From: SVEL01 sp045125245
GTDB taxonomy: Bacteria; Bacillota; Clostridia; Lachnospirales; Lachnospiraceae
Reading direction: 5' to 3'
Length of the DNA: 5,547 bases
Assembly (NCBI GenBank): GCA_045125245.1
Contig: JBGVNF010000098.1
Location: 1-5,547, forward strand
Shown piece after piece: positions 1 through 5,291 of this stretch (position 1 is the first letter of the stretch; every line of letters starts with the position of its first letter). The translations under genes were made by a program, and so were the position numbers. Below the pieces are notes generated by a model that worked only from the letters and a program-made list of their open reading frames with translations, did no database searches and was not told where the DNA came from.

Positions 1-348
1 GATATTCTTATTAATAAAGAAGAGGTTGATGCCCTTTCGTATATTGTACACTCATCTACAGCATATGAAAGAGGAAGAAAGATGTGCGAGAAATTAAAAG
101 ACGAGATACCTCGTCATTTGTTTGAAATACCTATTCAGGCAGCGATTGGCAGCAAAGTAATTGCCAGAGAAACTGTAAAGGCTGTAAGAAAAGATGTTCT
201 TGCAAAATGTTATGGTGGCGATATTTCCAGAAAGAAGAAACTCCTTGAAAAACAGAAGGAAGGTAAGAAACGTATGCGTCAGGTTGGTAACGTAGAGATA
301 CCACAGCAGGCATTTATGAGTGTGCTTAAACTTGATGATGATAAATAG
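1..348 (+). CDS. lepA: Elongation factor 4 (LepA), C-terminal 115 residues, 5' end outside window
   Basis: LepA is a ribosome-associated translational GTPase that acts on stalled or mispositioned ribosomes. Only its C-terminal end is present. The frame is open from base 1 and stops with TAG at 346-348. The visible part covers the end of the EF-G domain V-like fold (residues about 1-50, with the stretch IPRHLFEIPIQAAIG) and the LepA-specific C-terminal domain. That domain carries the family signature YGGDISRKKKLLEKQKEGKK (71-90), then RMRQVGNVEIPQQAF and a terminal LKLDD. The G domain and domains II-III lie upstream of the window (family length about 600 residues). The gene is intact as far as seen and is followed 10 bases later by a strong terminator. 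It anchors the window in the core chromosome. Confidence 0.97.
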   Translation, partial: DILINKEEVDALSYIVHSSTAYERGRKMCEKLKDEIPRHLFEIPIQAAIGSKVIARETVKAVRKDVLAKCYGGDISRKKKLLEKQKEGKKRMRQVGNVEIPQQAFMSVLKLDDDK

Positions 349-358
349 ATAAATAGAC

Positions 359-388
359 AAACCCGCACTTTTATAAAGTGCGGGTTTT
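359..388 (+). terminator. Intrinsic terminator of lepA
   Basis: A perfect 11-bp stem is formed by ACCCGCACTTT (361-371) and AAAGTGCGGGT (375-385) around a TAT loop. It is followed by T residues to 388, and two further A-T pairs extend the base of the stem (359-360 with 386-387). It begins 10 bases after the lepA stop codon and should insulate lepA from the accessory genes downstream. Confidence 0.92.
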
Positions 389-438
389 CAATACCATAAA
401 TAATTTTTTATCCTTCGGATATAATATCGACATATTTA

Positions 439-468
439 TTGACTAACTATGTATAATTATGGTACATT
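439..468 (+). promoter_or_regulatory. Probable sigma-A promoter of the abiE operon
   Basis: TTGACT (439-444) matches the -35 box in five of six bases. After an 18-base spacer, TACATT (463-468) matches the -10 box in four of six and is preceded by TGG (460-462), which fits an extended -10 (TGn). Transcription would start near 475, just before the ribosome binding site AGGAGG at 477-482. An ATG at 449 lies inside this promoter, which argues against it as the translation start. A TATAAT at 452-457 is only 7 bases from TTGACT and has no good -35 of its own. Confidence 0.5.
449..467 (+). promoter_or_regulatory. Candidate AbiEi autoregulatory inverted repeat
   Basis: ATGTA (449-453) and TACAT (463-467) form an inverted repeat with a 9-base spacer that contains the palindrome TAATTA. 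It spans the -35/-10 spacer and the -10 box of the proposed abiE promoter. Characterised AbiEi antitoxins repress their own operon by binding inverted repeats in the promoter, so the position is right. The arms are short and the sequence is AT-rich, so chance is possible. Confidence 0.25.
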
Positions 469-474
469 ATCATT

Positions 475-484
475 AAAGGAGGTG
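475..484 (+). promoter_or_regulatory. Strong ribosome binding site fixing the GTG start of abiEi
   Basis: AAAGGAGGTG contains a complete AGGAGG core at 477-482, 8 bases upstream of the in-frame GTG at 491. The upstream in-frame ATG at 449 has no comparable site before it. Confidence 0.85.
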
Positions 485-490
485 TCAGAA

Positions 491-1117
491 GTGTTTGACC
501 AATATTTATTAGAAACCTTTGGGTATAACGAACCAATTTTCGTAAATGAGCTAAATATTCCGTATATGAGTGAGAATGCTGTCAGACAGGCAATCAAACG
601 CCTTGCAACAAGCGGATTCTTACAGAGATTTGATACAGGCATATACTATATTCCTAAACCATCGAAGTTATTGGGCACATCCTACCTAGACCCTCTTACT
701 GTTATTATGCGTAAATATGTAAGAAACAATTCTGAAATCTATGGCTATATCACAGGTGCATCCTTTGCAAATCAATTAGGATTAACCACACAGATTCCTG
801 CCGTTATCGAAATCGTGACAAATAAAGAAGCCACAAAAGGAAGAACTATAACCATAGGTGGACAGACCGTTCGCATTAAGCGTCCATCACTATACATTAC
901 CGATGAAAACGCTACTATCCTGCAATTTCTGGATACTGTATCACAGGCAGAGAAATATTCTGAGCTTGCAAAATCTGAATTGATAGAACGCTTGCAAGCA
1001 TATCTGTTGAAATGCAGCTTAACAAGAAAACAACTTTACGAAGTATCTCCTGCACTTACCGGAGCTACTGCAAAAAAACTAATTGAATGGGGGATGATTT
1101 ATGCATTTGTATCATGA
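491..1117 (+). CDS. abiEi: AbiEi-type antitoxin / transcriptional repressor (DUF6088-like), 208 aa
   Basis: This is the antitoxin of an AbiE (type IV) toxin-antitoxin system. In this class the antitoxin counteracts the toxin without stably binding it and also represses the operon. An N-terminal winged helix-turn-helix lies at about residues 15-55 (SENAVRQAIKRLATSGFLQR, then the wing motif GIYYIP). A second domain follows (about 65-135) with the family stretch YGYITGASFANQLGL and the IPAVIEIVTNK strand. The C-terminal part (about 140-208) is helical. Length fits the compact AbiEi forms of Firmicutes. I chose GTG 491 over the in-frame ATG at 449 because 491 has an ideal AGGAGG site and 449 lies within the promoter. 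The extra 14 residues from 449 look like non-coding sequence read through. The gene overlaps the toxin by 17 bases, so the two are translationally coupled. The product is cytoplasmic. The AbiEi-like role is well supported; the exact subfamily name is from memory. Confidence 0.88.
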   Translation: MFDQYLLETFGYNEPIFVNELNIPYMSENAVRQAIKRLATSGFLQRFDTGIYYIPKPSKLLGTSYLDPLTVIMRKYVRNNSEIYGYITGASFANQLGLTTQIPAVIEIVTNKEATKGRTITIGGQTVRIKRPSLYITDENATILQFLDTVSQAEKYSELAKSELIERLQAYLLKCSLTRKQLYEVSPALTGATAKKLIEWGMIYAFVS

Positions 1118-2012
1118 CAAAGAGGCATTTGAGGAATTGATTATCGGTGCATCTAATGAACTACACATTCCTGCAAATGTTATTGAAAAAGACTATTTTG
1201 TTACTCTCACATTAAAAGAGCTATCTACAAACCTAAAAGATATGGTCTTTAAAGGCGGAACATCTCTTACAAAGTGTTACCAACTATTAGACCGCTTTTC
1301 CGAAGACATTGACTTATCCTACACCGCAGAATCCGGTGTGCCAGGTGACGTTCGAAAGAAGCAACTGAAAAAAGCAGTTGTTTCCACCTTGGAATCGCTA
1401 GAATTTACTATCAACAATTTAGAGGATACCAGAAGCCGCAGAAATTACAACTGCTATCGTGCATCTTATCCGTCTATATATAATAATTCACCTTTCTTGA
1501 AACAGGAATTAGTATTGGAAACCTATGTAGCACTTCTTCCATTTCCAACTGTTACAAGAATGGTAGACAATTATCTATATCGTTTCCTTAAAAAGATTGA
1601 TAGACTAGATATCACCGAGCAATATGACCTTATGCCATTTCCTATTACTACACAGACAATGGAACGAACTCTCGTCGATAAAGTTTTTGCCATCTGCGAT
1701 TATTACCTTGATGGTAAAACAGAAAAGCACTCCCGACACTTGTATGATATCCATAAAATCTATACTAATATTGAAATTCCAGAAGATTTTGGCTCCTTGA
1801 TTGCCAGCGTACGCTCGCTCCGTTCCGAGCTTGCTGTATGCCCTTCCGCAAAAGACGGCGTGGAGATCAATCAAGTACTACAGGAAATTGTAGATATGGA
1901 CGCATATAAAAATGACTATGAAGAAATTACAAGTGGATTACTTTTTGCTCCGCTTAAATATGATGAGGTTATTACTAGTATTTCAAAAATCATAAATCTT
2001 CATTTGTTCTAA
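1101..2012 (+). CDS. abiEii: AbiEii-type nucleotidyltransferase toxin (DUF1814-like), 303 aa
   Basis: This is the toxin of the AbiE system, a DNA polymerase-beta-like nucleotidyltransferase. Relatives (the MenT toxins) modify tRNA acceptor ends, and AbiEii is reported to bind GTP. Visible motifs are KGGTSLTK (51-58), FSEDIDLS (66-73, with the metal-binding pair D69/D71), ERTLVDKVFAICD (188-200, with K194 and D200) and SRHLYDIHKI (211-220, with R212 and D216). These match, in order, the four conserved motifs of the family, so the enzyme looks catalytically competent. The start ATG at 1101 is preceded by GGGGGAT inside the end of abiEi and overlaps that gene by 17 bases. The length (about 300 residues) is normal. 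The 103 bases from 2013 to 2115 show no clear terminator, so some readthrough towards the BlaI operon is possible. Function in phage defence is inferred from the family. Confidence 0.93.
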   Translation: MHLYHDKEAFEELIIGASNELHIPANVIEKDYFVTLTLKELSTNLKDMVFKGGTSLTKCYQLLDRFSEDIDLSYTAESGVPGDVRKKQLKKAVVSTLESLEFTINNLEDTRSRRNYNCYRASYPSIYNNSPFLKQELVLETYVALLPFPTVTRMVDNYLYRFLKKIDRLDITEQYDLMPFPITTQTMERTLVDKVFAICDYYLDGKTEKHSRHLYDIHKIYTNIEIPEDFGSLIASVRSLRSELAVCPSAKDGVEINQVLQEIVDMDAYKNDYEEITSGLLFAPLKYDEVITSISKIINLHLF

Positions 2013-2115
2013 ACACTATTTGATTTTTATATTATAATTTTGTTAATGATAGTATTATTACTTGTAACACCTTATATACATTTCAATATTCAACAACAAA
2101 ATTACATTTACCATA

Positions 2116-2144
2116 TTGACAAATCCATTCTAATGCATTAGAGT
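2116..2144 (+). promoter_or_regulatory. Probable promoter of the BlaI-like/M56 operon
   Basis: A perfect -35 box TTGACA (2116-2121) is followed after 17 bases by TAGAGT (2139-2144), a four-of-six -10 box. The -10 overlaps the right half of the first dyad operator, as expected for a repressor-controlled promoter. Alternative -10 boxes TAAAAT (2144-2149) and TATACT (2150-2155) look better by sequence but are 22 and 28 bases from the -35. Confidence 0.5.
2129..2142 (+). promoter_or_regulatory. Operator 1, probable BlaI-family repressor site
   Basis: TCTAATGCATTAGA is a perfect 14-bp palindrome of the form TCTAA-N4-TTAGA. It overlaps the proposed promoter spacer and -10 box of the BlaI-like gene. 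BlaI/MecI-family dimers bind such dyads, often in pairs at their own promoter. The half-site differs from the TACA/TGTA type known from staphylococcal BlaI/MecI and from CopY. Confidence 0.7.
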
Positions 2145-2154
2145 AAAATTATAC

Positions 2155-2168
2155 TCTAACAGATTAGA
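2155..2168 (+). promoter_or_regulatory. Operator 2, probable BlaI-family repressor site
   Basis: TCTAACAGATTAGA repeats the TCTAA-N4-TTAGA dyad exactly in both arms, 26 bp downstream of operator 1 (centre to centre). It ends just before the ribosome binding site AAGGAG (2171-2176). With operator 1 it forms a third, nested inverted repeat, TTAGAGTA (2138-2145) with TACTCTAA (2152-2159). A repressor here could block transcription start or early elongation. Confidence 0.7.
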
Positions 2169-2184
2169 GGAAGGAGAAATCATT

Positions 2185-2547
2185 ATGGATACACCTAAAG
2201 TATTTGAAAGCGAATATCGCTTTTGCTTGATTTTATGGGAAAACGAACCTATAAAATCGAGCCAACTCGTAGAACTATGCAAGGAACAGTTAGGTTGGAA
2301 ACCTACGACTACATACACCGTTATCAAGCGTTTATCAGAGCGTGGTATCTTAAAAAATGAAAACACCATAGTTACTTCACTTGTAACCAAAGAAGAAGTA
2401 CAAGCCACAGAACTTAATGAAATGGTAGAAAAAACATTTGAAGGTTCATTGCCTGCATTTATAGCAGCATTTACAAAACATCAAAAAATCTCCGATGAAG
2501 ATATTAACGCACTTCAGCAAATGATAGATAACTATCGGAAAGGATAA
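2185..2547 (+). CDS. BlaI/MecI/CopY-family transcriptional repressor, 120 aa
   Basis: This is a dimeric winged-helix repressor of the type inactivated by proteolysis when its membrane partner senses a signal. The N-terminal winged helix spans about residues 8-72. The hallmark recognition helix region WKPTTTYTVIKRLSERGIL lies at 38-56 and a wing at about 61-72. The C-terminal dimerisation helices (about 75-118) contain the FEGSL and ISDEDINAL stretches, alignable with the end of MecI. At the position of the MecI scissile bond (Asn-Phe) this protein has A95-F96. The length matches the family (about 120-128). The start ATG 2185 has AAGGAG 8 bases upstream. The stop is 5 bases before the M56 gene, so the two form an operon. 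Two dyads upstream suggest autorepression. I give no gene symbol because no beta-lactamase is present and orthology to blaI is not shown. Confidence 0.93.
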   Translation: MDTPKVFESEYRFCLILWENEPIKSSQLVELCKEQLGWKPTTTYTVIKRLSERGILKNENTIVTSLVTKEEVQATELNEMVEKTFEGSLPAFIAAFTKHQKISDEDINALQQMIDNYRKG

Positions 2548-2552
2548 TAGCT

Positions 2553-4742
2553 ATGAACGAATTCTTCTTAAAAATATTAAATATGAGTATATCTGCAAGC
2601 TGGATTATTCTTATAGTTTTAGTTTTAAGACTTTTACTTAAAGAGGCCCCAAAATGGATTAATGTTCTACTTTGGGGAATCGTTGCAGTTAGACTAATAT
2701 GCCCATTTACCATTGAAAGTGCAATGAGTCTTATGCCAAGTGTTGATATATTACCTCCGGCTCTAATTGATACGTTACAAAATACTACCAATACAACACA
2801 AGATATAACCAACACTTCACAAACTACAATCGGTACTTCACAAGATATAACCGACCCTTTGCAAAACAACTTAGGAACACCTACTGTAGATGAAACTCAT
2901 CCACAGATAAACAATTCCCACACGCCAGTTATCCAAGAAGCAACAGCGACCAGTGCTAAGGATGAAAGTATTAACTATTTACAATTGTTCACATCCATCT
3001 TTTCGAAACTTTGGATTATAGGCGTTGCATTAATGCTTACATATAGCATAATAAGTTATATTCGCATAAAAAAGAAAATCAATACAGCAGTTTTACTTCG
3101 CAATAATATTTACCAAAGCGAAGCCGTTGTCTCACCATTTGTCTTAGGTATAATTCAGCCTAAGATATATCTACCATTTAATGTAAGTGAGCAAAATATA
3201 ACTCCAATTATCGCCCATGAGCAAGCCCATATAAAACGCAAGGATTACCTTTGGAAACCAATTGGTTTTCTACTTCTTACACTCCATTGGTTCAATCCTT
3301 TAGTTTGGCTTGGCTATATACTACTCTGTCGCGATATTGAACTTGCCTGTGATGAGAAAGCAATTAAAGAAATGACCATAGCACAACGTGCAGATTATTC
3401 CCAAGCATTACTAACCTGCAGTGTGAATCGTCGTATGATTACTGCTTGTCCTATTGCATTTGGAGAAGTAAATGTAAAAAACAGAATAAAAACTGTACTA
3501 AACTATAAGAAACCAACTTTTTGGATAATACTAGTAGCAATTATTGCAAGTGTAATCGTTGCAATTTGTTTCCTCACTAATCCAGTAAGCAAACAGAAAA
3601 ATACCGATAATAAAAAGACTATAACCGAAAATGAAACCGAGGAAGAAACTGAAGAAGAAACTAAAGAAAATAATAATTCCAACTCCTCTTCTGCTGAGGA
3701 TGCTTCAAAAGATATAAATAAACTTAAAGCTAAGTTTCCAACATACTTCGGACTTGATACAACAAAAGGATTAAGTGTATATATTTGGCAGATGGCTGAA
3801 GACTCATACTCTTGTGGTCTATTAGCTAATAGTGATATTGGACCAACTCTATACGAACAGCTACAATTACAAGAAACACCTGCTACACTTGATGAAATGA
3901 GCAGTATTGTTGCATATTATTATCCTACTAATGCACAAGAGCATGTTACAATCTTCCCAATAGTTATGCCTACTTCAAGCTATGCTTATGTCATTAATTC
4001 AGACTATACTGCTAAAATAGTTGTTCTATTCTGGCGCAACGTTAGAGAAATGTATCCATATATAGTACTATCCACAACAACCGAAAAAAATACAGAAGAA
4101 CAAGCAACTGAAGAAACTACCGAAAAGGTAGAACCGTTAATACCTGAGGTAATAGATAAATCTACTTTTAAACCGAATGGCAAAACTCCTCAATTGCTCA
4201 AAGATGTTCTACTAAGCAAAGCTGAGTTTACATTTGTGGAAACAGAATTGGTATTTGAAGAAAATCATAATCATACTAGTAAAAAGCTATCAGAGAGACC
4301 AATGCTTTTATCCAAATTTAATTACTGGGTGAATCAGTTTGATGATGAAGTAGTGGCTATAGATAGTTATAGAGTGTTTGATTTAGATGAGGATGGATAT
4401 AATGAAATTGTATTGCATCTTTTAGGAAATAGCAAGTTGATACTTCATTATGAAGATAATAAAGTATATGGATTTATGTATTTTGACAGAGGTATAGAAG
4501 CTATATACTACTCAGGTATGTTTGATGGCTCGGCGGGAGCTGAATATGGCACATTTTCTACTATGAGTTTTGATAAGGATTCTTTTAAAGTAACACATGC
4601 TTCAATATGGGATCATGGCAAAGTTATTATAGATGGTAGGGAAACTACTAAAGATGAATATTGGAAGTATCTGCATAGTGGTAAATTTGATTATCTGATT
4701 CCATATTATAAAGATCTTGAAGACATCTTGAACATTGATTAA
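2553..4742 (+). CDS. BlaR1-like M56-family membrane metalloprotease with non-penicillin-binding outer domains, 729 aa
   Basis: This is probably the sensor-protease partner of the BlaI-like repressor encoded 5 bases upstream (RBS AAGGA at 2540-2544). Order of parts: membrane segment 1 (about 11-30), segment 2 (about 36-52), a polar Asn/Thr/Gln-rich outer loop (about 55-140), segment 3 (about 150-170), a cytoplasmic zinc-protease domain (about 171-320), and segment 4 (about 322-342). The protease holds the zinc motif HEQAH (222-226) and downstream RDIELACDEKA (260-270), which supplies the glutamate ligand. Outside the membrane follow an acidic linker (359-371), a first domain (about 388-508, with VYIWQMAEDSYSCGLL), a second Glu/Thr-rich linker (509-526) and a second domain (about 535-729) with a DxDxDG-type loop (D610, D612, D614, E618). 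Canonical BlaR1 has about 600 residues and ends in a class D beta-lactamase-like sensor. That sensor is not recognisable here: no SxxK/SxN/KTG set is seen. The signal is unknown. Confidence 0.92.
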   Translation: MNEFFLKILNMSISASWIILIVLVLRLLLKEAPKWINVLLWGIVAVRLICPFTIESAMSLMPSVDILPPALIDTLQNTTNTTQDITNTSQTTIGTSQDITDPLQNNLGTPTVDETHPQINNSHTPVIQEATATSAKDESINYLQLFTSIFSKLWIIGVALMLTYSIISYIRIKKKINTAVLLRNNIYQSEAVVSPFVLGIIQPKIYLPFNVSEQNITPIIAHEQAHIKRKDYLWKPIGFLLLTLHWFNPLVWLGYILLCRDIELACDEKAIKEMTIAQRADYSQALLTCSVNRRMITACPIAFGEVNVKNRIKTVLNYKKPTFWIILVAIIASVIVAICFLTNPVSKQKNTDNKKTITENETEEETEEETKENNNSNSSSAEDASKDINKLKAKFPTYFGLDTTKGLSVYIWQMAEDSYSCGLLANSDIGPTLYEQLQLQETPATLDEMSSIVAYYYPTNAQEHVTIFPIVMPTSSYAYVINSDYTAKIVVLFWRNVREMYPYIVLSTTTEKNTEEQATEETTEKVEPLIPEVIDKSTFKPNGKTPQLLKDVLLSKAEFTFVETELVFEENHNHTSKKLSERPMLLSKFNYWVNQFDDEVVAIDSYRVFDLDEDGYNEIVLHLLGNSKLILHYEDNKVYGFMYFDRGIEAIYYSGMFDGSAGAEYGTFSTMSFDKDSFKVTHASIWDHGKVIIDGRETTKDEYWKYLHSGKFDYLIPYYKDLEDILNID
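2793..2876 (+). repeat. 42-bp (14-residue) tandem repeat in the outer loop of the M56 protease
   Basis: Residues 81-94 (TTQDITNTSQTTIG) and 95-108 (TSQDITDPLQNNLG) are two tandem 14-residue units. At the DNA level CACAAGATATAACC occurs at 2797-2810 and again at 2839-2852, exactly 42 bases apart. Residues 73-80 (DTLQNTTN) look like half of an earlier unit. The repeat lies in the extracellular loop between membrane segments 2 and 3. Confidence 0.8.
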
Positions 4743-4770
4743 ACAACCTATAGAAATCAGTGACGAACAT

Positions 4771-4801
4771 AAATAAACGCACTTCAAAAGTGCGTTTATT
4801 T
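4771..4801. terminator. Bidirectional intrinsic terminator between convergent operons
   Basis: A perfect 14-bp stem pairs AAATAAACGCACTT (4771-4784) with AAGTGCGTTTATTT (4788-4801) around a CAA loop. The outer AT part of the stem supplies a T-rich tail in both directions; on the plus strand the tail continues as TTATTTATC. It begins 28 bases after the M56 stop codon and touches the stop codon (4801-4803) of the minus-strand toxin remnant, so it can end both transcripts. Confidence 0.88.
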
Positions 4802-5137
4802 TATTTATCATCTTTCAATCCAAATGTACGATATAACCACTCACGACTATCCACTAGCATATGAAGTATTCGAATTATATATATAGTGTCATCTGATATA
4901 ATATAGTAAATCTTATAATTCCTATAATAATCACTTCTAACACCTATTTCTGCAAGTAATTTATCTTCATCAAGTTCATTTCGTTCTGGAAAATTTACCA
5001 AAGAATTTATCTGTTTTCGATACCCTTTACAGTATTTTCAGCAGCAATAGAATTTTTCAATACAAAAAAATATAATCAGCTGCATTTTCCAAATCTTCTT
5101 CTGCCAAATCAGTAATTTCTATTCTATATTGATTCAT
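4801..5137 (-). pseudogene. RelE/ParE-family toxin broken by two frameshifts
   Basis: On the minus strand, ATG at 5137 opens MNQYRIEITDLAEEDLENAA, a typical RelE/ParE N-terminus, but runs into TGA at 5059-5057 after 26 residues. Homology-like reading continues one frame over (FVLKNSIAAENTVKGIE), meets another stop, then resumes in a third frame with INSLVNFPERNELDEDKLLA and ends at 4801 with the family C-terminal strands (YRNYKIYYIISDD, IYIIRILHMLVDSREWLYR). Both breaks behave as one missing base in a homopolymer: T7 (minus strand) at 5064-5070 and A4 at 5014-5017. Adding one base to each restores about 112 residues, the normal family length. These toxins are ribosome-dependent mRNA nucleases (RelE) or gyrase poisons (ParE). 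As written no functional toxin is made. The start overlaps the antitoxin gene by 14 bases, a usual operon arrangement. Confidence 0.82.
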
Positions 5138-5291
5138 CCCTGTATTTCTTCTCCAATCTATCACATACAGAATAAAAATCCTTTGTCTTTCCTTCTTTTA
5201 TCTGCTCCAGTCCTGCTATCACAAGATTACGAACTTCTAATTTCTGTTCTTCCAAGGCTTTCTGATAATCTTTTTTTACTGCAACATCCAT
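5124..5291 (-). CDS. Small antitoxin-like protein, 55 aa, partner of the RelE/ParE remnant
   Basis: The minus-strand ATG at 5291 is preceded by AAAGGA with an 8-base spacer and opens a 55-codon frame ending at TAG (5124). The product is charged and helical, with a coiled-coil-like start (DYQKALEEQKLEVRNLVIAG, 8-27) and the stretch IKEGKTKDFYSVCDRLEKKY (31-50). It has no membrane or signal segment. Its position directly before a RelE/ParE-type gene, overlapping it by 14 bases, makes it the likely cognate antitoxin that would bind and block the toxin. The IKEGKTKDF stretch resembles small Firmicute antitoxins of this kind. The frame is intact, in contrast to the genes on both sides. No upstream in-frame start exists because TAA lies four codons before the ATG. 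I do not assign a named family. Confidence 0.72.
   Translation of the reverse strand: MDVAVKKDYQKALEEQKLEVRNLVIAGLEQIKEGKTKDFYSVCDRLEKKYRDESI

Noticed and set aside
420..425. TATAAT at 420-425 as the -10 box of the abiE promoter.
   Set aside because: No acceptable -35 lies 16-18 bases upstream (TAAATA at 397-402). The TTGACT with extended -10 at 439-468 fits better.
2044..2064. Short hairpin AGTA-TTAT-TACT after abiEii as a terminator.
   Set aside because: The stem is only 4 bp, contains a single G-C pair and has no T tract. No terminator can be supported between abiEii and the repressor gene.
4161..4172. STFK (residues 537-540) in the M56 protein, resembling the STYK active site of BlaR1 sensor domains.
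   Set aside because: It lies at the very start of the last domain, right after the linker, with no hydrophobic core before it and no SxN or KTG/KSG motif at suitable spacing after it. Chance match.
4602..4811. Open frame on the minus strand opposite the end of the M56 gene.
   Set aside because: It is antisense to a well-supported coding region, has no ribosome binding site and crosses the bidirectional terminator. It is a shadow frame.
4801..5001. Treating the open frame from ATG 5001 as a separate 66-residue gene.
   Set aside because: It lacks a ribosome binding site and corresponds to the C-terminal half of a RelE/ParE fold whose N-terminal half is encoded just upstream in other frames. 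It is part of the broken toxin.
5057..5070. Run of seven T on the minus strand as a programmed -1 frameshift site in the toxin gene.
   Set aside because: A slip there would restore the frame, but a second -1 slip at a non-canonical site (GAAAAC, 5013-5018) would also be needed. Two successive programmed shifts in a 112-residue toxin are implausible, so decay or sequencing error is simpler.
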